Made by a program: the position numbers and the translations under genes
In this document: piece by piece, positions 1 to 8,795 of the stretch
Layout of the letters: the number at the start of each line of letters is the position of its first letter
Position numbering within the stretch: the stretch's first letter is position 1
NCBI GenBank assembly: GCA_001950395.1
Contig: BDLO01000001.1
Location: 186,001-250,000 of the forward strand
Source: Coriobacteriaceae bacterium EMTCatB1
GTDB lineage: Bacteria > Actinomycetota > Coriobacteriia > Anaerosomatales > Anaerosomataceae
Length of the DNA: 64,000 nucleotides
Reading direction: 5' to 3'
Notes under the pieces: model-generated
Told to the model about the DNA's origin: nothing
Database searches by the model: none
Seen by the model: the letters and a program-made list of their open reading frames with translations, nothing else

Positions 1-521
1 ACGTCGTCGCGATCGACGGCATCCGCTCCGTCGAGGACGTGCACCTTGCCGTCGAGGCCGCCGGCATGGGAAAGCTCGTCGTCGCGACGTTCCCGGCCGC
101 CGGCATCGTCTCGGGAGTCCGGCGGCTGCTCGACCTCGGCGCCGAGCCGCACAGTCTCGCGCAGGCGCTCACGCTCGGAGTCGGTCAGCGGCTGGTGCGA
201 TTGAACTGCCCGAACTGCACGCAGGAGGTGCCGAGCGAAGCGCTCGCCGGGCTGCCTGGAGTCACTCCGGATATCGTGAACAAAGCCGGGCTGGGGTGCC
301 CGAACTGCGGGAAGACGGGCTTCCGGGGCGCCATCGGCATCTTCGAGGTCCTGCCGTTCACTGAGCCGATCCGTGCGCGCGTGGCCGCGGCTGCATCGGC
401 CGAAGACCTTGCGGCGGCCGCGTCGGCGGCGGGCATGCGTGCCCTGGCCGAGTCGGGTCTTGCCCGCGTCCGGGCGGGGCAAGTGAGCGCAGATGAGCTC
501 GCCCGAGTGTTGCGCATCTAG
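1..521 (+). CDS. pilB: Type IV pilus assembly / type II secretion ATPase (PilB/GspE family), C-terminal part
   Basis: Only the last 172 residues are present; the frame is open at base 3, so the gene starts before the window. The segment shows the family's late region: an aspartate-rich stretch near VVAIDGIRSVEDVHLAVEA, then ATFPAAGIVSGVRRLLDLG and the arginine-rich ALTLGVGQRLVRL, followed by a zinc tetracysteine module with CPNC and CPNCGK about 35 residues apart, and the tail FRGAIGIFEVLPFTEPIR. PilB/GspE proteins are cytoplasmic hexameric ATPases that power pilus extension or secretion. The zinc module favours PilB/GspE over the retraction ATPase PilT. It lies 15 bases before a chemosensory cluster, which suggests the pilus and that cluster work together. 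Walker A is outside the window. Confidence 0.85.
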   Translation, partial: VVAIDGIRSVEDVHLAVEAAGMGKLVVATFPAAGIVSGVRRLLDLGAEPHSLAQALTLGVGQRLVRLNCPNCTQEVPSEALAGLPGVTPDIVNKAGLGCPNCGKTGFRGAIGIFEVLPFTEPIRARVAAAASAEDLAAAASAAGMRALAESGLARVRAGQVSADELARVLRI

Positions 522-536
522 CGGAGGTCGTGTCAG

Positions 537-1124
537 GTGCCACGGAAGAAGAAGACCGTAGAAGAGGAAAAGCCAGCGCAGGTCGTCACCGAGCCGGTCT
601 TTGACGAGCCCGAGGCAGCCGTGCACGGCGACGTCTGTCACGTGCCGTGGGCGCACGGCGCCCGCGATGTGGATCGCGTGGTCGTGTTCTCGCTCGACGG
701 GCAGCGGTATGCCCTGCCGATCGAGAGCGTCCAGGAGATCCAGCAAGTCGTGGAGTTCGTTCCCGTTCCCGATGCGCATCCAGCGCTGCTCGGCATGGTG
801 GACGTGCGAGGCATCGTGACGCCGGCGGTCGACCTCGGTGTCCTTCTCGGCCTTTCTCGTCGCGCCATCCGTCTCGAGACACCGATGCTGCTGTTCTTGT
901 GCGAAGGCCACCTCGTCGCCGCGGTCGTGGACGAGGTCGACGACGTGTTCGAAGTCCCGCCCGCCTCTCTGCAGGCGCCATCCGAGCTGTACTCGCTCAA
1001 AGACAAGATGATCGGCGTGTGCAAGATCGGCGACGAGCTGGTGATAGTGCTGGATCCGGACCGGCTCGTGCCGAGCAGCATATCTGGCAGCCAAGGAGAC
1101 GAGATCGGAAGGCCGAATCCGTGA
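537..1124 (+). CDS. cheW: CheW-like coupling protein (first copy)
   Basis: 195 residues. A charged tail of about 45 residues (KKKTVEEEK) precedes one CheW domain: DRVVVFSLDGQRYALPIESVQEI, the VPDAHPALLGMVDVRGIVTPAVDL core, and IGDELVIVLDPDRLV at the end. CheW links receptors to the kinase CheA in the cytoplasm. The GTG start is preceded by GGAGGT at 523-528. The end overlaps the next cheW (TGATG). Sequence differs clearly from the second copy, so they are not a recent duplication. Two CheW proteins in one cluster is a known arrangement in pilus-type chemosensory systems. Confidence 0.9.
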   Translation: MPRKKKTVEEEKPAQVVTEPVFDEPEAAVHGDVCHVPWAHGARDVDRVVVFSLDGQRYALPIESVQEIQQVVEFVPVPDAHPALLGMVDVRGIVTPAVDLGVLLGLSRRAIRLETPMLLFLCEGHLVAAVVDEVDDVFEVPPASLQAPSELYSLKDKMIGVCKIGDELVIVLDPDRLVPSSISGSQGDEIGRPNP

Positions 1125-1666
1125 TGCGCGCTCAGCAATACGACGACGCAGACGAGCAGATCCAGAAGATCTTGCGGGAACGCGCAGCGTCCCTCGCGCA
1201 GGCCGAGTCGGAGGAGCAGGCCGTCGAGACCCGCGGGCTGCTTCTGTTCCTGGTGGGCGACGAGACGTACGCCGTCGACGTCGAGCACGTCCGCGAGATC
1301 GTCAACGGGTTCACGGTGACGCGCATCCCGTGCGTCCCTTCTCACGTGCTGGGAGTGATCAACGTCAGAGGCGAGATCGTCTCGGTCGTCGACTTGGCAG
1401 CAGTGCTGGGCTCGGCTTCGTCGCGCACTCTCGAGCAAGAAGAATCGAGCGGCATCATCGTTAGGTTCGACGAGGTCACGGCGATGCTCGTCGTCGACGA
1501 GATCGGCGACATCATCGACGTGCCCACCGCCTCGATCGAGCCGCCGCTCTCGTCGCTCGACCGAGCGCACGCGGAGATGGTGTCTGGCAGCGTGTATCAG
1601 GACGGACGGTTGATAGCAATCGTGAACCTCGGACGTATTCTGCAACCGGTCGGAGAGTCGGCGTGA
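1124..1666 (+). CDS. cheW: CheW-like coupling protein (second copy)
   Basis: 180 residues with one CheW domain from about residue 35: [25 protein letters not shown], then [20 protein letters not shown] and [11 protein letters not shown]. It should couple the downstream receptor to CheA. The ATG at 1124 overlaps the stop of the first cheW and is taken as the start because GGAAGG lies 12 bases before it and the conserved part begins soon after. The N-terminal 30 residues ([20 protein letters not shown]) look helical. The gene ends 25 bases before the receptor gene and is surely in the same operon. Confidence 0.9.
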   Translation: MRAQQYDDADEQIQKILRERAASLAQAESEEQAVETRGLLLFLVGDETYAVDVEHVREIVNGFTVTRIPCVPSHVLGVINVRGEIVSVVDLAAVLGSASSRTLEQEESSGIIVRFDEVTAMLVVDEIGDIIDVPTASIEPPLSSLDRAHAEMVSGSVYQDGRLIAIVNLGRILQPVGESA

Positions 1667-1691
1667 CGCCAGGGCGAAACGGGAGGACCGC

Positions 1692-2918
1692 ATGATCAAG
1701 AACCTGATCGAGAAGGTGCGCACGACCTTCCTGCTGAAGTACTCGCTCGTCAATTTCGCCCTAATCGCCGTGGTGAACACCATCCAGCTCGTGGTCGCGT
1801 GGATCGTGTTCAAGGACGTGCTCGTGACGAGCAAGAACCTCGTCACGCAGGCGGCCATCGTGGTCGGCACGTTCCTCGCGATGCTCGCGGTGTTCATCTA
1901 CCTCTACATCCAGATCGGCAAACGGTTCATGGCGCCGCTCGGGCTTGTGGCATCGAGCGTCAAGGCCGCGTGCGAGGGCGAGATAGGACACAAGGTCGAC
2001 GTGGATTCGCCTGACGAGTTCGGCGTGCTCGCGCGCTCGTACAACCAGATGCTCGACCTCATCATGTACCTGGTCACACAGACGCAGGAGTCCTCGAACC
2101 GTCTCGCCGGCGCGGCGTCAGAGATCATGTCTGCCACCGAACAGCAGGCATCGGGTGCCGCCGAGCAAGCCGCGTCGATAGCGGAGACGACGGCCACGAT
2201 GGAGGAGCTCGCGGCCACCTACCGCCAGATCGCCGAGAACGCCGATCAGGTCGTGCACCTCGCCGAGGCGTCGCTGGGCAGCGCCGAGTCGGGCCAGCAG
2301 GCGGTCGCGAACACCCTCGACGCGATGGAGCAGATCAAGGCGCGGGCGCAGGCCTCCGCCAACAAGATCATGCAACTGGGAGAGCGCAGCCAGCACATCG
2401 GCCAGGTGCTCACCATCATCAACAACATCGCGGACCAGACGAAGATCCTGGCCCTGAACGCGGCCATCGAGGCGGCGCGGGCCGGTGAGGCAGGCAAGGG
2501 CTTCTCGGTGGTCGCCGTCGAGATCCGGAAGCTCGCCATGTCCGTCGTCGACTCCACGCGCGAGATCGAGACGATCATGACGGAGATCCAAAGCGCAGCG
2601 AACGACCTGGTCATGTCCACGGAGCAGGAGCTCAAGCAGGTGAGCCAAGGCGTGGATCTTGCGCAGGTCACGGGCGAGAGCTTCGAGCAGATACTGCAGG
2701 CCATCGAGCAGACTGCCGTCGCAGCGAAGGAGATCTCAGCCGCGACCCAGCAGCAGCGCAGCGCGACGGACCAGGTGGTCAAGGCGATGCGAGAGGTCGC
2801 CGCCGTCGCCCAGCAGACGGCAGCCGGCAGCAAGCAAGTCGCTGCAGCCGCCGAGCAGCTCTCGCAGATCGCACGAGAATCGAGCCAGGTGGGCGCGGCA
2901 TTCCGGCTGGTGCGGTAG
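1692..2918 (+). CDS. Methyl-accepting chemotaxis receptor with minimal extracellular part
   Basis: 408 residues. Two membrane helices (about 14-37 and 48-72) are separated by only about ten residues, so there is no periplasmic or extracellular sensor domain. A HAMP region follows (about 70-125, [20 protein letters not shown]), then a long cytoplasmic coiled coil with the receptor hairpin tip at about 243-281, [20 protein letters not shown] then [15 protein letters not shown]. Alanine- and glutamine-rich helices with EQA repeats flank the tip and could be methylation sites. It probably senses a membrane or cytoplasmic cue, or a partner such as the pilus machine. It lies between cheW and cheA. 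Confidence 0.93.
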   Translation: MIKNLIEKVRTTFLLKYSLVNFALIAVVNTIQLVVAWIVFKDVLVTSKNLVTQAAIVVGTFLAMLAVFIYLYIQIGKRFMAPLGLVASSVKAACEGEIGHKVDVDSPDEFGVLARSYNQMLDLIMYLVTQTQESSNRLAGAASEIMSATEQQASGAAEQAASIAETTATMEELAATYRQIAENADQVVHLAEASLGSAESGQQAVANTLDAMEQIKARAQASANKIMQLGERSQHIGQVLTIINNIADQTKILALNAAIEAARAGEAGKGFSVVAVEIRKLAMSVVDSTREIETIMTEIQSAANDLVMSTEQELKQVSQGVDLAQVTGESFEQILQAIEQTAVAAKEISAATQQQRSATDQVVKAMREVAAVAQQTAAGSKQVAAAAEQLSQIARESSQVGAAFRLVR

Positions 2919-2950
2919 CGCAGGACGCTGCATAGGAAAGGGCTGCGAAG

Positions 2951-5260
2951 ATGGTCGAGTTCGACCGCTCGGCGTTCATACAGAAGTTCCAAGAGGAGGC
3001 GACCGAGTACCTTCAGCGCCTCAACGAAGGCGTCATCACGCTGGAGGGCGACCCGAAGAACCGCGAGCTCATCGACCAGATGCTCCGGGACGCGCACACC
3101 CTCAAGGGGTCGTCGCGGATGGTGGGGCTTCTCGACATCTCGGACATCGCGCATCGTCTCGAAGACATCATGGTGAAGATCCGAGACGGGGAGATGCAGT
3201 TCGATCCGAGCATGTCTGACTCGTTCTTCGAGGCTCTCGACGCCATCGTCTTCCTCAAAGACAACGCGGGGAAGGACGTTTCCGAGCAGATCGACGTCCC
3301 GTCGCTGCTCGACCGTCTTGCTGCGGTGGCGAGCGGCTCGCCGTCAGAGGTGAGCCAGGTGCCGCCGTCTGCCGAACCGCAGCCCGCACCGTCCGCTGCG
3401 GCCGCCCCCGCTCCGCACGAGAGCCAGGCGCGGCAAACGAGCGAGCCGGAGCCGGCCGCTGCCGCGCCGGGCCCGCAGCAGGCTCCCGCGCAGCCCGCAG
3501 TCGAAGAGAAGCTCCAGACGCGGACCCAGCAGACGGTCCGTATCCGGACCGAGCAGGTCGACCGGCTCCTGAACCTCGTGAGCGAGGTCGTCATCTCGCA
3601 GATAAAGGCGGAGCAGCACGCGCGCGACTTGCGCGTCGCTCAAGCGCTCGCCAACGACTTGTACCAGGCGTGGCGGCGTGTCAATGCATCGCTCGCCTTC
3701 GACGTGCAGCACGTGGGCGCGGCATCAGACGACCTCGGCGTCATCGACGAGATGGTGACCGAGCTCAAGAACCGCATGACTCACATGCTCAAGGAGTACT
3801 CGGACGAGGTCTCCCGGGCATCCACGGTCGTCGCGGACCTCCAAGAGCACAGCATGGCGATCCGCATGCTGCCCGTCTCCACGGTGTTCAACGCGTTCCC
3901 CCGGGCGGTACGGGACCTCGCGCGCCAGTTCAAGAAGGAGGTCGACCTCGTCATCGAGGGCGGGGACACCGAACTCGACAAGAAGGTGCTCGAGGAGATC
4001 AACGACCCGCTCATCCACATCATGCGCAACGCAGTGGACCACGGGATCGAGCCCGTCGAGAAGCGTCGTGAGCTCGGAAAGCCGGAGAAGGGCACCATCC
4101 GGCTCGCGGCGAGGCAGGAAGGCGACCACATCGTCATCGAGATCTCGGACGACGGCGCGGGGATCGATCCTGCCGCCGTCAAGGCCGCCGCGGTCCGCAA
4201 GGGCTACATCACCGAGAGCGAAGCCAAGTCGATGTCCGACCGCGAGGCCACCTACCTCATCTTCGAGGCAGGGTTCTCCACGAGCCCCATCATCACGGAG
4301 ATCTCTGGCAGAGGCGTCGGTATGGACGTCGTGCGCGAGTTCATCGTCGACAAGCTCAAGGGCTCTCTTGACGTCGAGAGCCGACCCGGAGAAGGCACGA
4401 CGTTCCGGCTCACCATCCCGCTCACGCTCGCGATCATCCGTGCGCTGCTCGTGCGAGTGTCCGGACAGGTGTTCGCGATCCCGACGGCGTCGATTGAGGA
4501 GACGCTGCGCATCGACCCAGCAGAAGTCATCAAAGCCGAGGGCCGCGAGGTGATTCGCAGGCAACGCCGGACGATCCCGCTCGTGCACTTGCGAGACGTG
4601 CTGGGGCTGCCCGCTGACGAGGAGGCCGAGACGAGGAAGCTGCCGGTGGTCACCATCGGCTTCTCCGGGCACCGCATGGGCTTCCTCGTGGACGCGTTCG
4701 TCGGCGAGCAGCAGATCGTCATCAAGACGCTCGGCTCTCACCTCAAGCACGTCGACAACGTCGCTGGTGTGACGATCCTGGGCGCTGGTGAGGTGGTGCC
4801 GATCCTCAACGTGCCCGACCTCATGGCGAACGCGAGGCGCATGACCGGAAAGACCGCAGGGACTCGCGTGAAGCCGGCGGAAGAGCGCGGGCCGCGCCGC
4901 GTGCTCATCTGCGAGGACTCGTTCACCACGCGCGAGCTCGAGCGATCGATCTTCGAAGCGGCTGGATACGTGGTCGAGACCGCGACGGACGGCGCTGCCG
5001 GCCTTACGAAGCTGCGCGGAGGGCTCCAGGTAGACGCCGTCGTCACCGACGTGCAGATGCCGAACATGACGGGATTCGAGCTCACCCGTGCCATCAAGAG
5101 CGACGACGCGCTCAAAGACATCCCGGTCATCATCGTGACTTCGCTGGAGCGCGAGGAAGAGAAGGCCGAGGGCATCGACGCAGGCGCGGACGCGTACATC
5201 ACCAAATCGGTTTTCAACCAGGACACGCTGCTCGACACCGTCGAGCGCCTGATCAGGTAG
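2951..5260 (+). CDS. cheA: Chemotaxis histidine kinase CheA fused to a C-terminal receiver domain
   Basis: 769 residues. Domains in order: Hpt with the phospho-accepting His49 in DAHTLKGSSRMVG; a Pro/Ala/Glu-rich linker at about 133-185 with no obvious CheY-binding P2; the dimer helices (RTEQVDRLLNLVSEVV, then a long helical hairpin with an inserted region); the ATPase with the N box IMRNAVDHGIEP near 351, DDGAGID near 400 and GRGVGMDVV near 454; a CheW-like domain (about 495-625); and a receiver domain (about 648-769) with phospho-acceptor Asp700 in VVTDVQMPNMTGF and the late lysine in ITKSVF. This hybrid CheA-receiver order is typical of pilus (Pil-Chp), Frz and other non-flagellar systems, not of standard flagellar chemotaxis. 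Confidence 0.95.
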   Translation: MVEFDRSAFIQKFQEEATEYLQRLNEGVITLEGDPKNRELIDQMLRDAHTLKGSSRMVGLLDISDIAHRLEDIMVKIRDGEMQFDPSMSDSFFEALDAIVFLKDNAGKDVSEQIDVPSLLDRLAAVASGSPSEVSQVPPSAEPQPAPSAAAAPAPHESQARQTSEPEPAAAAPGPQQAPAQPAVEEKLQTRTQQTVRIRTEQVDRLLNLVSEVVISQIKAEQHARDLRVAQALANDLYQAWRRVNASLAFDVQHVGAASDDLGVIDEMVTELKNRMTHMLKEYSDEVSRASTVVADLQEHSMAIRMLPVSTVFNAFPRAVRDLARQFKKEVDLVIEGGDTELDKKVLEEINDPLIHIMRNAVDHGIEPVEKRRELGKPEKGTIRLAARQEGDHIVIEISDDGAGIDPAAVKAAAVRKGYITESEAKSMSDREATYLIFEAGFSTSPIITEISGRGVGMDVVREFIVDKLKGSLDVESRPGEGTTFRLTIPLTLAIIRALLVRVSGQVFAIPTASIEETLRIDPAEVIKAEGREVIRRQRRTIPLVHLRDVLGLPADEEAETRKLPVVTIGFSGHRMGFLVDAFVGEQQIVIKTLGSHLKHVDNVAGVTILGAGEVVPILNVPDLMANARRMTGKTAGTRVKPAEERGPRRVLICEDSFTTRELERSIFEAAGYVVETATDGAAGLTKLRGGLQVDAVVTDVQMPNMTGFELTRAIKSDDALKDIPVIIVTSLEREEEKAEGIDAGADAYITKSVFNQDTLLDTVERLIR

Positions 5261-5278
5261 ACCGAACGAGGGGGGAGC

Positions 5279-6328
5279 ATGACCAAGACGCCCGTCAGGG
5301 TGCTGGTAGTCGACGACTCGCTCGTAGCGCGGGAGATGCTGACGCAGATCCTGCAAAGCGATCCCGAGATCGAGGTCGTCGGGGTTGCCTCGAACGGCGT
5401 CGAGGCGGTTGAAGCCGTGGCGCGGCTGAAGCCGGACCTCGTGACCATGGACATCCACATGCCGAAGATGGACGGCATCTCGGCCGTGGAGCAGATCATG
5501 GCGTACACTCCGACGCCTATACTCGTGGTCTCGTCGTCGGTGCACGGCGAGGGCGTCGGCCGTGCGTTCGATGCCTTGTCCGCTGGCGCGCTCGAGGTGA
5601 TGAAGAAGCCCGAGCCGCGCGATTGGGCCGAGCTCGACCGGATCGCTTCCGAGCTCATACGAAAGGTGAAGCTCCTGTCGCGCGTCCGGGTCATCACGCA
5701 CATCCGTGGACGGCGCGCGACGGGAAGGCCGAGCGCTCCCGCGCCAGCCCCGGTGCGTGAGTCTGGGACGGTCTCGCTCGTGGCCATCGGCTCGTCGACC
5801 GGTGGGCCGTCAGCGCTGATGAGCGTGCTCGCTCCGCTGCCGGCCGACTTCCCGGTCCCCATCGTCATCGCTCAGCACATCGCGGACGGATTCGTCCCCG
5901 GGCTCGTGAGCTGGCTTGACGCTGCGTGCAGAATCGCCGTTCGAGCGGCCGAGGACGGCGAGACGGTGCGGCCAGGAACCGCATACCTGGCGCCCACGGG
6001 TCTGAATCTCACAGTGGAGACGCTCACGATGCGCTTCAAGAAGCCGGGGGAGCGCCAGCTGTACATACCGTCGGCAGACACGCTCTTCGAGTCGGTCGCC
6101 AAGACGCACGGCGCGAGCGCGATCGGCGTGCTCCTCACGGGGATGGGAGATGACGGTGCGCGTGGACTCAAGTCGCTGCACGACGCCGGCGCTCTCACCA
6201 TCGCGCAAGACGAGGCCACATCCACGGTGTTCGGCATGCCGAAGGCGGCGATAGAGATGGGCGCTGCTCGCAAGGTGCTGCCCGTGCAGCAGATCGCGGA
6301 CGCGCTCAAAGCAGCCGTCAAGGCGTGA
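5279..6328 (+). CDS. cheB: Chemotaxis response regulator and protein-glutamate methylesterase/deamidase CheB
   Basis: 349 residues. Receiver domain at 1-125 with phospho-acceptor Asp58 in LVTMDIHMPKMDG; short linker; methylesterase domain from about 165 with the catalytic serine in IGSSTGGPSAL, the histidine in IAQHIADGF and the late aspartate in LTGMGDDGARG. It removes methyl groups from, or deamidates, receptor glutamates and so resets the receptor. No CheR methyltransferase is seen in the window; it may lie elsewhere. The ATG is preceded by GAGGGGGAG. This is the last gene of the chemosensory operon; murI behind it has its own promoter. Confidence 0.95.
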   Translation: MTKTPVRVLVVDDSLVAREMLTQILQSDPEIEVVGVASNGVEAVEAVARLKPDLVTMDIHMPKMDGISAVEQIMAYTPTPILVVSSSVHGEGVGRAFDALSAGALEVMKKPEPRDWAELDRIASELIRKVKLLSRVRVITHIRGRRATGRPSAPAPAPVRESGTVSLVAIGSSTGGPSALMSVLAPLPADFPVPIVIAQHIADGFVPGLVSWLDAACRIAVRAAEDGETVRPGTAYLAPTGLNLTVETLTMRFKKPGERQLYIPSADTLFESVAKTHGASAIGVLLTGMGDDGARGLKSLHDAGALTIAQDEATSTVFGMPKAAIEMGAARKVLPVQQIADALKAAVKA

Positions 6329-6349
6329 GCCGCCGTCGGCGGCCTCGGG

Positions 6350-6355
6350 TATACT
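6350..6355 (+). promoter_or_regulatory. -10 element for murI, giving a leaderless or nearly leaderless mRNA
   Basis: A perfect TATACT ends only seven bases before the murI ATG and there is no Shine-Dalgarno sequence, so transcription should begin at or next to the start codon. No convincing -35 box is visible. Confidence 0.6.
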
Positions 6356-6362
6356 GGCGCTC

Positions 6363-7286
6363 ATGCGCGATGTCCGGGATCGTCCGATCGGGGTGTTCGA
6401 CTCAGGGCTCGGCGGCCTGACGGTCGTCCGCGAGCTCGTTTCAGCGCTCCCGCACGAGTCCATCCTCTACCTCGGAGACACGGCACGATGCCCGTACGGT
6501 CCCCGTGAGCCGGAGGAAGTACGGCGCTTCGTCTTGCAGATAGGCACGTGGCTATCGTCGCACGGGATCAAGCTCGTGGTGATCGCGTGCAACACGGCCA
6601 CTGCGTCTGGTCTCGCGCTCGCGCAGAGGGTCTTCGACGTGCCCGTGATCGGCGTGGTCGAGCCGGGAGCGAGGGCGGCCGTGCAGGCAACTCGGAACCG
6701 TCGCGTGGGTGTCATCGGCACGGTCGGCACCATCAGGTCGGGCGCGTACAGCCAGGCAGTGCGAGCGCTCGACGCGGGAGTGACCGTCTTCTCGGCGCCC
6801 GCTCCGAAGTTCGTCGACATCGTGGAGGCGGGCCTGCGCATGGACGACAGCGCGCTGGAGTCTCTGATGTCGCAGACCTCGGAGGTCTTCGTGAGGCCCA
6901 GCTTCTACGAGTTGGCGCGCGACTACCTCGACCCGCTGAAGCGTGCCGGTATCGACGTGCTGGTTCTCGGGTGCACGCACTTCCCGCTGCTGTCAGCGGC
7001 CATCCAGCAGGTGGTCGGTCCGAACGTGCGGCTCATATCCTCGGCCGCCGAGACTGCTCGCGAAGTTCGCGAGACCCTCGAGGCCCGAGGCCATGCGGCG
7101 CCTGAGAGCGCCAGGCCGAGGCACAGGTTCGTGACGACGGGCGACCCCGGCGAGTTCGAGAGGCTCGGCTCCAGGATCCTCGGGTGGCCTACAGGCCCCG
7201 TGGAGGCCGTCGGGGTGGAGGAATTGGAACGGCTGATCACACCAGAGCTCGCGGCGCTGGCATCGACGCGCTCAGAGGGGCCCTGA
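6363..7286 (+). CDS. murI: Glutamate racemase MurI
   Basis: 307 residues. It interconverts L- and D-glutamate for peptidoglycan synthesis. Both catalytic cysteines are seen: ACNTATASG in the first half and VLGCTHFPLL in the second. The N-terminal IGVFDSGLGGLTVVREL and YLGDTARCPYG are family signatures. There is a C-terminal extension of about 40 residues rich in arginine and glutamate. The start is fixed by the -10 box seven bases upstream. The stop overlaps the next start (TGATG), so murI, the MBL gene, rph and rdgB form one transcript. Confidence 0.96.
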   Translation: MRDVRDRPIGVFDSGLGGLTVVRELVSALPHESILYLGDTARCPYGPREPEEVRRFVLQIGTWLSSHGIKLVVIACNTATASGLALAQRVFDVPVIGVVEPGARAAVQATRNRRVGVIGTVGTIRSGAYSQAVRALDAGVTVFSAPAPKFVDIVEAGLRMDDSALESLMSQTSEVFVRPSFYELARDYLDPLKRAGIDVLVLGCTHFPLLSAAIQQVVGPNVRLISSAAETAREVRETLEARGHAAPESARPRHRFVTTGDPGEFERLGSRILGWPTGPVEAVGVEELERLITPELAALASTRSEGP

Positions 7287-8032
7287 TGCACCTCACCGTT
7301 CTTGGCTCAGGGGCGTCGTATCCTGGCGCTGGACGCGCGTGCGCTGGCTACCTCGTGACCACCGGCGCGGCCCGATTGCTTCTCGACTGCGGCAATGGCA
7401 GCGTCTCGAATCTGGCGCGCGTCGTCGCTCCCGAGGATCTGTCTGCGGTGTTCGTCACCCACGGGCACCTCGATCATTTCGCGGATCTCTACGTGCTCCA
7501 AGCGGCGTTGCGTTACGCGCCGCAAGCTCCCGCGCCGGCGCTTGACCTTTTCGCCCCACCAGGAGTTATGGAAGCCGTGCTTGCTCCGCTCTCCGAGCGT
7601 GGGCGACAAGAGATGCGGGATGCTTTCAGGGAGCACGAGCTGTCAGACGGAGTGAGCCGCAGCGTCTCAGACGCCGTCGTGACCCCCGTCTCCGTGAAAC
7701 ACGCAGGGCAGACGTATGCGCTTGTGGTCGAGAGCGGAGGGAGACGGCTCGTCTACACGTCAGACTCCGTCTTGGACGATCGGCTCGTGGAGGCCGCTCG
7801 AGGGGCTCACGTGCTTCTGGCAGACGCGACGCTCCCAGACGAGTATGCCGGCCGAGCCCCGCACATGACGCCGAGCGAGGCAGGCCGGCTGGCTGCTCTC
7901 GCTGGGGTCGGCACGCTCGTGCTGACGCACCTGTGGCCGAGCGTGGACCGTGTCGCAGCCGCTCGTGACGCTGCCCGCGCGTTCGGCGGGCGTATCATGG
8001 TGGCCAGCGAGATGCTCGCGGTGGACGTCTAG
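7286..8032 (+). CDS. Metallo-beta-lactamase-fold hydrolase, ribonuclease Z-like
   Basis: 248 residues. The metal-binding motif THGHLDHFADL is present near residue 60, with a second histidine in VSVKHAGQTYA, an aspartate in LLADATLP and a late histidine in VLTHLWPSVD, giving a full set for two metal ions. The N-terminal LTVLGSGASYPG is typical of the RNase Z / ElaC superfamily branch. Length is shorter than true RNase Z (about 300), so the exact substrate is open. It sits between murI and the tRNA-processing gene rph, and four tRNA genes follow, which fits an RNA-linked role but does not prove it. Confidence 0.85.
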   Translation: MHLTVLGSGASYPGAGRACAGYLVTTGAARLLLDCGNGSVSNLARVVAPEDLSAVFVTHGHLDHFADLYVLQAALRYAPQAPAPALDLFAPPGVMEAVLAPLSERGRQEMRDAFREHELSDGVSRSVSDAVVTPVSVKHAGQTYALVVESGGRRLVYTSDSVLDDRLVEAARGAHVLLADATLPDEYAGRAPHMTPSEAGRLAALAGVGTLVLTHLWPSVDRVAAARDAARAFGGRIMVASEMLAVDV

Positions 8033-8042
8033 AGGAGGACGT

Positions 8043-8795
8043 ATGGATCGCTCGCACGGGCGCGGACCGAAAGACTTGCGACCGCTGCACGTGGTGCGGC
8101 GCTACCTCAAGCACGCGCACGGGTCGTGCCTGATCGAGCTTGGCGACACGCGCGTTCTGTGCGCCGCTTCGATGGCGGACTCGGTCGCGCAGTGGCGCCG
8201 AGGGTCCGGGCTCGGCTGGGTGACGGCCGAGTATTCGCTGCTGCCTGCTTCGACGCACACCCGGTCCAAGCGCGAGGTCGGGCCGGGAAGCCCCAGTGGT
8301 AGGACGCACGAGATCCAACGGCTCATCGGCCGAGCGCTCCGCTCGGTGATCGACTTGGGCGGACTCGGTGGCGAGGTCACGATGACGGTCGACTGCGACG
8401 TCATCCAGGCCGACGGCGGCACGCGCACGGCGGCGGTGACGGGCGCGTTCTTGGCCGCGTACGATGCGCTCACCACGTGGAAGGAGGCAGGACGCATAGC
8501 CTCGATCCCTATCCACGAGGCGCTCGCCGCGATTTCGGTCGGCATCGTAGACGGGGTTGCGATGCTCGACCTGGACTACTCCGAGGACAGCGTGGCAGAG
8601 GTCGACATGAACGTTGTTGTCGACGAGCGAGGGAGGCTCGTGGAGGTCCAAGGAACGGCCGAGCAGGCGCCTTTGGATCGACGCCGTTTCGACGAGCTGC
8701 TCGACTTAGCGGTGGACGGCGCGCTCAGGTTGACGAAGGTGCAGCGCCGCATGATCGATGAAGGTCTCTACGAGCTCACGGAGTCGTGGGCGTGA
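8043..8795 (+). CDS. rph: Ribonuclease PH
   Basis: 250 residues. A phosphorolytic 3'-to-5' exoribonuclease that trims tRNA 3' ends and takes part in rRNA processing. The N-terminal GRGPKDLRPLHVVRRYLKHA, the LGDTRVLCAASM strand and the RSVIDLGGLG plus TVDCDVIQADGGTRTA region are diagnostic, with the metal-site aspartates in MLDLDYSEDS. The ATG at 8043 is chosen because GAGGAGG lies just upstream and the conserved part begins at residue 2. Because the nearby tRNAs already encode CCA, RNase PH would have to stop at an encoded CCA end. Confidence 0.96.
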   Translation: MDRSHGRGPKDLRPLHVVRRYLKHAHGSCLIELGDTRVLCAASMADSVAQWRRGSGLGWVTAEYSLLPASTHTRSKREVGPGSPSGRTHEIQRLIGRALRSVIDLGGLGGEVTMTVDCDVIQADGGTRTAAVTGAFLAAYDALTTWKEAGRIASIPIHEALAAISVGIVDGVAMLDLDYSEDSVAEVDMNVVVDERGRLVEVQGTAEQAPLDRRRFDELLDLAVDGALRLTKVQRRMIDEGLYELTESWA

